Source: Candidatus Fonsibacter lacus (GTDB lineage Bacteria > Pseudomonadota > Alphaproteobacteria > Pelagibacterales > Pelagibacteraceae). From it: a DNA stretch of 5,010 nt. The notes under the pieces are model-generated. The model worked only from the letters and a program-made list of their open reading frames with translations, was not told the origin of the DNA and did not search any database. Numbering within the stretch: position 1 is the first letter of the stretch; each line of letters starts with the position of its first letter. The DNA is taken from the NCBI GenBank assembly GCA_010021145.1, contig RGRP01000064.1, forward strand, positions 1-5,010, in the 5' to 3' direction. Below, one piece after another: positions 1 to 4,864 of this stretch. Position numbers and translations under genes: made by a program.

Positions 1-357
1 AAATCCATCGTACGCCCAATACGTTATTGTATCTAATAAAACGTAGGTATTCAAAACTAATTTGTAACGCTTTACGTCAACTAAAACGTATTGATTAAAA
101 CCCAATAAACCACCATCAGTAGAATAATTATTATTAAACACATCGTGTTTTATTTGCTCCATTAAATACGGAGAAATATTGTACAACGTCTGCGTATTAT
201 TACTTGCAGGAATAAGTTTTTCAAGCGTATAACTCGGTGAACTTGGTGGTGTTGTTCCGTTGTAATATATGTAAAGTTCTACCTTACTTCCCGCTTGTCC
301 GATTTCGTTTATCTCAATGATGTACGGACTTCGTGCAAATATTCTATTTATTATCAT
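1..357 (-). CDS. Probable virion protein, N-terminal part (partial)
   Basis: The first 119 codons of a gene that leaves the window at position 1. The start ATG at 355-357 lies inside the last codons of the gp10-like gene (14-base overlap). The N-terminus reads MIINRIFARSPYIIEINEIG, followed by strand-rich sequence SKVELYIYYNGTTPPSSPSY, LEKLIPASNN, and YNISPYLMEQIKHDVFNNN. Alternating short strands with a Thr/Pro/Ser-rich turn suggest a beta-sandwich module, as in tail or baseplate-associated proteins. Proteins with a similar RSPYIIEI opening occur, as I recall, in flavobacterial phages and are annotated only as structural or hypothetical. No catalytic motif is visible. It is likely part of the same tail operon; its function is not established by this fragment. 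Confidence 0.6.
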   Translation of the reverse strand, partial: MIINRIFARSPYIIEINEIGQAGSKVELYIYYNGTTPPSSPSYTLEKLIPASNNTQTLYNISPYLMEQIKHDVFNNNYSTDGGLLGFNQYVLVDVKRYKLVLNTYVLLDTITYWAYDGF

Positions 358-898
358 AGTTTTTAAAATTTTCTTTCATTATCGTATCAAATAGTTCTTC
401 TACTTCTAACCCATAAGCCTTTATCATAGCGTCAGGAAGTTTCTTGTATGCCTGTTCGAATGGTTTAGTAAAAAATAAACTCGGTTTAATTCCCTGAGCA
501 AAGATTCGTTTTTGTAGCCAAAATCCGATTGTTTGGTAGTTGCCTTTTTTGTACTTTCCTTCTTCGTCTCTTAAACGTATGTTTTTAGATTTCGCCCAGT
601 TTATCATAGCTTGTAAAGGTGGTTTCTTTACCTTGTAGCTAAATGGACTACTCGGTGCTTTTTGTCTTCCGTTTTTTACTAAGGTAGGGTTGCTACCCTT
701 TACCCCTTTATCTTGATACCACCCGTATTCAGGCATTTCAAAATAAAAACGTATTGAGTTCTCCATTACTTTAAAGTCAGCCTTGATACTATTCGACAAA
801 ACACCAGTAAAATTCTTGCGACTTAAATTCGATTTGGATTTCGTGATAACGTAATCACGGAACTTTTTTAATGCCTTTAATTGTTCTGCCTTTTCCAT
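344..898 (-). CDS. HK97 gp10-like tail completion protein
   Basis: A 184-residue protein resembling the HK97 gp10 family, small proteins acting at the head-tail junction or in tail completion. Supporting features are a basic helical N-terminus (KALKKFRDYVITKSKSNLS), the strand-turn motif EYGWYQDKGVKGSNP (residues about 57-71, equivalent to the EYxxxxExG turn of the family), and the C-terminal signature GIKPSLFFTKPFEQAYKKL (about 136-154), equivalent to the GxxxxPFLxPAFE segment. Between them is a longer insertion with a basic PSSPFSYKVKKPP loop and a helix with NWAKSKNIRLRD. It starts directly after the stop of the upstream gene and its end overlaps the next start by 14 bases. In many siphovirus genomes this family precedes the tail chaperone; here it lies after it. 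Confidence 0.65.
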   Translation of the reverse strand: MEKAEQLKALKKFRDYVITKSKSNLSRKNFTGVLSNSIKADFKVMENSIRFYFEMPEYGWYQDKGVKGSNPTLVKNGRQKAPSSPFSYKVKKPPLQAMINWAKSKNIRLRDEEGKYKKGNYQTIGFWLQKRIFAQGIKPSLFFTKPFEQAYKKLPDAMIKAYGLEVEELFDTIMKENFKNYDNK

Positions 899-1354
899 TT
901 AACAAATAGTCATATCGTTAGGGAAATCAACGTCAAAGGTCATAGCCCAACCCGCTAAATAATTTTCGAATCGTTCTACAAAAGGTTCGCACGTTGGCAT
1001 ACTATTCAGGTGGTATAGCTTGTCCCAAATGTTTCCGTGTTTAAGCATTTCGAATGCTCGGTTTAAAATAGCGAGTTGCGTATTTAAAACGTCTATTTCG
1101 TTATCCGCAGTTTCGAACGTATTGGGTGCTTCTTCTTTTCGTTGGCTTACGTTATCCATAGCCATCAAAGTTATATTTGCAGTGATTACGTTGTCATTAA
1201 AAGTAACTTGATTAACCATTATATGAACCAATGGAAAAATAGTTTGTTTACCTAAGTCAACGTTGAAGATTGAACCTTGCGATACGGTATTAACTAATGG
1301 GTCTCCGTTAAAGTGTGTTCTTAGTTCGTTTAAAAGTGAGTAGTATCCGTTCAT
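899..1354 (-). CDS. Tail terminator-like minor structural protein
   Basis: A 151-residue protein starting MNGYYSLLNELRTHFNGDPL and ending with PNDMTIC. The body is alternating strands and helices: a region of short strands (VDLGKQTIFPLVHIMVNQVT), then NTQLAILNRAFEMLKHG, then a strand-rich end containing PTCEPFVERFENYLAGWAMT. The pattern of an N-terminal helix, a strand pair stating an expected value type, and a final strand is like small tail terminator or neck proteins. Proteins with the FENxLAGW and NDMTIC ending are, from memory, common in the tail modules of phages of Bacteroidota. The exact role is inferred from position directly after the tail chaperone and before the gp10-like gene. 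Its ATG overlaps the stop of the frameshifted chaperone (ATGA), and its stop abuts the next ATG with no gap. Confidence 0.6.
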   Translation of the reverse strand: MNGYYSLLNELRTHFNGDPLVNTVSQGSIFNVDLGKQTIFPLVHIMVNQVTFNDNVITANITLMAMDNVSQRKEEAPNTFETADNEIDVLNTQLAILNRAFEMLKHGNIWDKLYHLNSMPTCEPFVERFENYLAGWAMTFDVDFPNDMTIC

Positions 1355-1626
1355 TTGTAACTCTTTTTTATTTCCATTATTTCTATTTCGTTTTTTTCTG
1401 CTTCAAAGGTAAGATAGGTAAGACATTTAAATAATCCGTATTTTGTAACCTCGTCATATTTTGTAAGGTCTCCCTTAGCGAGTCCATAGATTGAGCTATA
1501 CCACCCCCATTTTTTTCCAAACTGAGTTCGTGCGCTAAAGTCGCTTGTTCGGTCTTGTTCATCTTTGTTAGTTCGCTCTCCAAATAGTTTAGGGTAGCGC
1601 TTAACAACTCGTTTCCTAAAGTCCAA
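1351..1626 (-). CDS. Tail assembly chaperone -1 frame extension (T-like domain)
   Basis: This frame overlaps the end of the chaperone frame and is open from 1680 down to a TGA at 1351-1353. It has no ATG; the first possible start is TTG at 1626. It is best read as the C-terminal extension made by -1 frameshifting. The part after the slippery site reads WGWYSSIYGLAKGDLTKYDE, then VTKYGLFKCLTYLTFEAEKN. This resembles the T-like domain of gpGT proteins (a Trp/Tyr-rich start, then a helix ending in EKNEIE). Shifting at 1509-1515 gives about 202 chaperone residues plus 52 new ones, 254 in all. The stop overlaps the next gene's ATG as ATGA, as expected for a frame that is really translated. The stretch upstream of the slippery site in this frame (1516-1626) is basic and looks like a shadow. 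An independent gene starting at TTG 1626 is the less likely alternative. Confidence 0.7.
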   Translation of the reverse strand: MDFRKRVVKRYPKLFGERTNKDEQDRTSDFSARTQFGKKWGWYSSIYGLAKGDLTKYDEVTKYGLFKCLTYLTFEAEKNEIEIMEIKKSYK

Positions 1627-2114
1627 AAAAAAAGCGAAGCGGAAATAGCTACGTCCATCGGTGCGTACAACATTAAGTCGCTAAATTCACTTGCTCCAGT
1701 ATATTCCATAATGTTATATTTTTCGTCTTTTTTTAACGTGATTGGTCGGTACATCACTGCCATAGCTTTGTGGAATGTATCCCACTTCGAAAGGTAGTTA
1801 TCTAAATCCACATATTCGCCAAAAGTTATGTTTTCTAAATCAGGAATAAACCCGAACTCGATGTCTCCAATTTTAAAGGTAGGTTTGAACTTTGGCTTCT
1901 CGTCAAATATTTTTGTGAAGTGTTGTATTAGTTCGTTGATGCTTGACAATTTAATTTTGACAATATCCTTTAGTTCTATTCCGCAAAATATCTCTATCAT
2001 TTTCTGCGCTATAAATTCTTGGTCGTTGGACGATTCCTGTAGCTTCAGGAACTTTTGATAGTTGACCAAAGGAATTTCACTAATTGAACTTGGAACGGTG
2101 ATGTCTAACTTCAT
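1383..2114 (-). CDS. Tail assembly chaperone, short form (gpG-like), possible own start
   Basis: From ATG at 2112-2114 the frame encodes 243 residues beginning MKLDITVPSSISEIPLVNYQ. It resembles a tail assembly chaperone of phages of Bacteroidota: an N-terminal region (KFLKLQESS, MIEIFCGIELKDIVKIKLSS), a middle region (FKIGDIEFGFIPDLENITFG), then MAVMYRPITLKKDEKY and a helical part (VAISASLFFWTLGNELL). Such proteins, like lambda gpG, coat the tape measure protein during tail assembly. In a normal genome this would be a separate gene well downstream of terminase. Here no stop codon separates it from the terminase frame, so it is either made from this ATG or only as part of the fusion. The tail after the slippery site, GGGIAQSMDS to the end, is the short-form-only segment. 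The start at 2114 is supported by the family-like N-terminus; I see no ribosome binding site, as is usual in Bacteroidota. Confidence 0.65.
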   Translation of the reverse strand: MKLDITVPSSISEIPLVNYQKFLKLQESSNDQEFIAQKMIEIFCGIELKDIVKIKLSSINELIQHFTKIFDEKPKFKPTFKIGDIEFGFIPDLENITFGEYVDLDNYLSKWDTFHKAMAVMYRPITLKKDEKYNIMEYTGASEFSDLMLYAPMDVAISASLFFWTLGNELLSATLNYLESELTKMNKTEQATLAHELSLEKNGGGIAQSMDSLRETLQNMTRLQNTDYLNVLPILPLKQKKTK

Positions 2115-3056
2115 ATCTAATAAACTATTTATTCGTTTTGAACCTATCCCAAGCGTTTCCATTTCGTGATACCTGAACGCATCAATAGCGTGGTTATTAA
2201 AATTGATAGGTTTGTTTAATCGTTTGCCTTGTTTGTCAGTGTCCCAAATATACGAACGAAGTTCTTTGATTAAATCAACGCTTTGATTCGTTACTAAATA
2301 GTCCTGACGTTGCATTACGTCTATTCCGTAGTTAATCGAATCCTTACCTTTTGTTACTCCTTTAATTGTTATGCCTAATCGTCTTATTTCTTCGATTGAT
2401 TTAGGTTCGGAACTATCCGCGTACACTATTACGTTTTTTGGTAGTCGCTTCGCTATCTCGCTATTTACTAACCCGTTTTGGTAAACAATTTGGTTTACTA
2501 TTCGTTGTCCGTTGTAAGAGTAAATTTCAACTATTGCAGTTGGGTCGTTCGTATATCCAAAGTCAAGTCCTATTCCTAACAACCTTGCTTCTTTTGGTAT
2601 CGTGTCTATTGCTTTCCAATTACTGAACACAACACCTTCTAACATTCCAAGTTGACCTTCTCCGTAAACCTTCCACCAATTCGCCCAATAAGAACTTGTA
2701 TTTGCTTTGTCGCGGTTCTTTTCTATTTGCTCTACTATGCTTTTGTCTAACGCTTCGTTGTCCTTGTAAGTAAGAATCAGGAAGTCCGAATCGGGTTCGT
2801 CTTTTAGTTCCGTATGTACCCAAAATTCATTTGCAGGGTTAAAGTCCAAATAAACTTCCTTTCGTGTTCTTATAGCCAATTCGTTGTAAGCGTCAAAGGT
2901 TACGTTGTTACATTCGTTTATGTAAAGTATGTCGCGCCTTGCACCACGCAACTTGCTTGAATCGTCTGCGGAAAAAAACTCTATTACGCTTCCGTTGGCA
3001 AACTCGCGTTTCTTAAGTCCGAGTACCTTATTCGTTGCGGTTGTCCTCTTGAACAT
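1383..3056 (-). CDS. Terminase large subunit lacking Walker A, fused in frame to tail assembly chaperone
   Basis: One uninterrupted 557-residue frame. Residues 1-314 are a phage terminase large subunit, the motor that cuts and packages DNA into the procapsid. Present are the leader KRTTATNKVLGLKKR (3-17), SVIEFFSADDSSKLRGARRD (23-42), Walker B with catalytic Glu ILYINE (43-48), the coupling region YLDFNP (69-74), and the RNase H nuclease acids D165 (GLDFGYTNDPTA), D214 (VYADSSEP) and D292 (HAIDAFRY). Missing is the stretch that should follow the leader, with the Walker A loop and the next strands; I estimate 75-90 residues from remembered family architecture. Without it ATP hydrolysis should fail. 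Residue 315 onward is an unrelated tail chaperone, described separately. I chose Met at 3056 because homologues begin a few residues before the TTAT leader; the frame is open upstream to Met at 3119, but that stretch is the shadow of the small terminase gene. This could be a decayed prophage, a deletion variant or an assembly artefact. Confidence 0.8.
   Translation of the reverse strand: MFKRTTATNKVLGLKKREFANGSVIEFFSADDSSKLRGARRDILYINECNNVTFDAYNELAIRTRKEVYLDFNPANEFWVHTELKDEPDSDFLILTYKDNEALDKSIVEQIEKNRDKANTSSYWANWWKVYGEGQLGMLEGVVFSNWKAIDTIPKEARLLGIGLDFGYTNDPTAIVEIYSYNGQRIVNQIVYQNGLVNSEIAKRLPKNVIVYADSSEPKSIEEIRRLGITIKGVTKGKDSINYGIDVMQRQDYLVTNQSVDLIKELRSYIWDTDKQGKRLNKPINFNNHAIDAFRYHEMETLGIGSKRINSLLDMKLDITVPSSISEIPLVNYQKFLKLQESSNDQEFIAQKMIEIFCGIELKDIVKIKLSSINELIQHFTKIFDEKPKFKPTFKIGDIEFGFIPDLENITFGEYVDLDNYLSKWDTFHKAMAVMYRPITLKKDEKYNIMEYTGASEFSDLMLYAPMDVAISASLFFWTLGNELLSATLNYLESELTKMNKTEQATLAHELSLEKNGGGIAQSMDSLRETLQNMTRLQNTDYLNVLPILPLKQKKTK
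1509..1515 (-). promoter_or_regulatory. Probable -1 ribosomal frameshift site (A AAA AAT)
   Basis: On the minus strand the chaperone frame reads GAA AAA AAT GGG, so the last A of GAA with the next two codons forms the heptamer A AAA AAT, an X XXY YYZ slippery pattern. A slip of one base back re-pairs Lys and Asn tRNAs on AAA codons and continues with TGG, exactly at the start of the conserved-looking WGWYSS domain. The run of seven A is followed by a G-rich stretch, GGGGGTGG, which might slow the ribosome. I could not fold the downstream RNA. This matches the lambda G/GT logic, although the heptamer differs from lambda's GGGAAAG. Confidence 0.65.
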
Positions 3057-3363
3057 CTGGGAATAACGGAATTTCGATATTTGTTTGTTCGATTTGCTGA
3101 ACAGGCGCACCATAACCACTGTCCATAAGTGCTTTGTATGCGTTTACATCGCCCTCCCTTGCTTTTTTAATTAACGCTAAGGTCATTAAATCCTCTTGCG
3201 ACATTGTTTCGTTTTCGCCTGTAATTGGGTTCTTTAACGATTGATTAACTTCCAACCAACGTCTTGCGATTGTACTTCGGTTCTTACTTCCTTTTGGTCT
3301 TCCCGCAGGGTTTCCGCTTTCTCCTTTGCTCCAAGCGGGTTTTAAATTATCTTCTTTGTTCAT
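3028..3363 (-). CDS. DUF5681-type protein, probable terminase small subunit
   Basis: A 111-residue protein. Its N-terminus carries the DUF5681 signature: WSKGESGNPAGRPKGSKNRS at residues 11-30, a basic Gly/Pro/Arg-rich stretch likely to contact DNA. A helical body follows (TIARRWLEVNQSL, then MSQEDLMTLALIKKAREGDV), then ALMDSGYGAPVQQIEQT and an acidic tail. DUF5681 proteins are often encoded just before the large terminase in phages, and there they are interpreted as the small subunit that recognises the packaging site; this rests on family context and position, not on a diagnostic catalytic residue. The reading frame looks intact. It overlaps the terminase large subunit by 29 bases, so an intact N-terminal half of the large subunit cannot be hidden between the two genes. 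The start at 3363 follows the 20-base gap. Confidence 0.75.
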   Translation of the reverse strand: MNKEDNLKPAWSKGESGNPAGRPKGSKNRSTIARRWLEVNQSLKNPITGENETMSQEDLMTLALIKKAREGDVNAYKALMDSGYGAPVQQIEQTNIEIPLFPDVQEDNRNE

Positions 3364-3383
3364 ATCGGTGTAATTTCGGTGTT
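3364..3383 (-). repeat. Imperfect 11-base tandem repeat upstream of terS
   Basis: The 20-base gap between the glycosyltransferase-like gene and the small terminase candidate is almost entirely two imperfect 11-base units sharing ACACCGA, on the minus strand at 3376-3382 and 3365-3371. It is the only intergenic gap of note in the window. It could be a translation or protein-binding element for the terminase gene, or chance. No Shine-Dalgarno sequence is visible in it. Confidence 0.3.
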
Positions 3384-4337
3384 TTACTCTGTTAATCCAA
3401 TTATTTTTTTTAATTGATTAATCATCTGATATTTATGATGCATCTCTCCAATTCTCCATCCTTTTTGAATTGATAAATGTCGTTCAAAATCTTGGTTACA
3501 ATATTTAATTTTATCTTGTAAATCTTCATAACTTGTAACTATGTAATCTTTTATTTGGTTTTCAAAAGATGCTATTTCCGATTTTCGTATTGTGTTCCAG
3601 CAATTCACATCAAAAAAAACAACATTATTACAAAATCCAGCTTCATACCAACGATTAGCTAAGTTATTAAATACTTTATGTGTATATTTATCCTCAATGT
3701 ATAATGAGTATCTAAAAAAGTTTAATGTTTCCTTTTTATCTTCCCAACTAATTGTATCTAAATATTTAGGATTGCAATTATTATGTTTAAATTTTTTCAT
3801 ATTCTTTATGGAGGTACTTAAATATATTCCATCTTGGATATACTTTTTAAAATACTCCTTTCTATCTTCTCTCCATCTACCATAATAAATACAATCGTAT
3901 TTTTTTTCTATTAATTGATTTGATTGTTTTACCACAAGTAAGTTTAAATTTAGAAATGATTGTCCTGATTTATACTTTCCATAACTATTAAAATTTTCAT
4001 CTACATTGCTTATTACGTGGTGCATTTTATTTAATCTTGTCAATACATAATAAAGCGGAGGATGTCCACTTTGCTCATATTCTCCAACTAATCTAAATAT
4101 TTTTGAATTTGGTGATTTTTTTACAAATTCAAATTGTTTTTCTATTTCGCCATTAATAGATGCAAACCCAAATATAAATATATCATATTCCTTATTATTA
4201 TTAATTAACTGGTCTGTTGAATAATAAAAGTCAGCTCCTAATTCTTTTTGTAGCAATATCATATTACGCATATTTACGGCAGTAAAATTACTTCCTATCT
4301 TAGTGCCTACCTTAATATCTAATAATGCTATTCTCAT
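3384..4337 (-). CDS. Glycosyltransferase-like protein (GT-B type candidate)
   Basis: A 317-residue soluble protein with no signal peptide or membrane segment. The N-terminal half reads like a Rossmann-type domain: MRIALLDIKVGTKIGSNF, a strand YDIFIFGFAS (51-60), then FRLVGEYEQSGHPPLYY (81-97). The second half starts at DCIYYGRWREDRKEYF (148-163) and continues through IYLSTSIKNMKKFK (171-184), FRYSLYIEDKYTHKVFNNLA (208-227) and YEAGFCNNVVFFD (231-243). The SLYIED...NNLANRWYEA arrangement resembles the donor-sugar region of GT-B glycosyltransferases, where a Glu/Asn-rich loop precedes a helix and a strand. I recall similar proteins in phages, but the acceptor is unknown: modified DNA bases, a virion protein or a host surface glycan are all possible. 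The gene starts by ATGA overlap with the ParB-like gene and ends 20 bases before the small terminase. GC is about 26% by hand count over 3421-4320, the lowest of any gene here, which suggests separate acquisition. Confidence 0.5.
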   Translation of the reverse strand: MRIALLDIKVGTKIGSNFTAVNMRNMILLQKELGADFYYSTDQLINNNKEYDIFIFGFASINGEIEKQFEFVKKSPNSKIFRLVGEYEQSGHPPLYYVLTRLNKMHHVISNVDENFNSYGKYKSGQSFLNLNLLVVKQSNQLIEKKYDCIYYGRWREDRKEYFKKYIQDGIYLSTSIKNMKKFKHNNCNPKYLDTISWEDKKETLNFFRYSLYIEDKYTHKVFNNLANRWYEAGFCNNVVFFDVNCWNTIRKSEIASFENQIKDYIVTSYEDLQDKIKYCNQDFERHLSIQKGWRIGEMHHKYQMINQLKKIIGLTE

Positions 4338-4864
4338 AATGCAACTTTAATTAAAAAGTCTTCATATTTTAATTTATTAGAAGAGCAATTTAATTTAGTT
4401 TGTAATTCCTCTAGTTGTTCAATAGATTCACATTTAATTGTAAAATTTACTGACTCATTAAATTCATCAATTTGTTCAATATCATTTATATTACTATCAA
4501 ATATAGGAATATCTAAACCCCATTCCTCAAGTTTATCAACATCCCATTCATTTGCTAAACTATCCCAATCCCATTCTCCAAAACCTATGTTATCCTTTAC
4601 TATGAATTCGTCTTTTTGTTCGTTTGTAAGGTCATTTGCTTTTACGATTGGTACTTCTTTATATCCTGCTTCTTTAAGTGCCTTAAATCGCATATTACCG
4701 CCTAATATAACGTTGTTTTCGTCCACTACAATGGGACGAAGTTCCAACATTTGCGGAAAGTCCTTAATTGATTGAACTAATTTTTTAAACTTTTCGTCTT
4801 TAATTAGTCTTGGGTTTTTCGGGTTCGGTTTAATTTCCGATAACTTTACTTTTTCTATTTTCAT
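4334..4864 (-). CDS. ParB/sulfiredoxin-fold domain protein
   Basis: A 176-residue protein with an N-terminal ParB-like domain (about residues 3-90). Visible motifs are the leader IKPNPKNPR (11-19), LRPIVVDENN (42-51) and GGNMRFKAL (55-63), which takes the place of the GERRxRA box of chromosomal ParB. A linker typical of phage ParB-like proteins follows (FIVKDNIGFGEWDWDSLANE, 87-106). The C-terminal tail, about residues 135-176, reads like a small separate domain of unknown role. There is no helix-turn-helix DNA-binding segment and no fused methyltransferase, so chromosome partitioning is unlikely. In phages this fold occurs as a nuclease or NTPase-like domain beside DNA methylation and base modification genes and near terminase, and a role in modifying or processing phage DNA is an inference from that. 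It overlaps its neighbours at both ends by ATGA. Its 3' third is much more AT-rich than its 5' part, suggesting a recombination edge inside the gene. Confidence 0.8.
   Translation of the reverse strand: MKIEKVKLSEIKPNPKNPRLIKDEKFKKLVQSIKDFPQMLELRPIVVDENNVILGGNMRFKALKEAGYKEVPIVKANDLTNEQKDEFIVKDNIGFGEWDWDSLANEWDVDKLEEWGLDIPIFDSNINDIEQIDEFNESVNFTIKCESIEQLEELQTKLNCSSNKLKYEDFLIKVAL

Noticed and set aside
351..610. TTTATCATAG repeated three times (near 351, 421 and 601).
   Set aside because: The copies lie in coding sequence and encode similar Met-Ile dipeptide contexts in a biased composition; there is no regular spacing or symmetry.
1625..1633. A run of nine T on the minus strand as a possible transcription terminator.
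   Set aside because: It lies inside a coding region and I saw no GC-rich hairpin directly before it; a slippery site is the better reading.
2620..2823. A 67-codon minus-strand frame within the terminase.
   Set aside because: It is an Arg-rich shadow of the clearly conserved terminase frame and has no recognisable sequence of its own.
3057..3119. An upstream Met at 3119 that would lengthen the terminase frame by 21 residues (MVMVRLFSK...).
   Set aside because: This stretch is the out-of-frame shadow of the C-terminus of the small terminase candidate, and relatives start close to the TTAT leader, so Met at 3056 is preferred.
3592..3885. A plus-strand frame of 97 codons opposite the glycosyltransferase-like gene.
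   Set aside because: It is the antisense shadow of an AT-rich gene, Leu/Phe/Ser-rich as expected, with no spacing or neighbours to suggest expression. The other plus-strand frames at 1020, 1828, 2438 and 4587 were rejected for the same reason.
4334..4864. The ParB-like protein as a plasmid or prophage partitioning protein.
   Set aside because: There is no ParA partner in view, no helix-turn-helix domain and no visible parS-like repeats, and the GGNMRFKAL box matches phage ParB-like domains instead.
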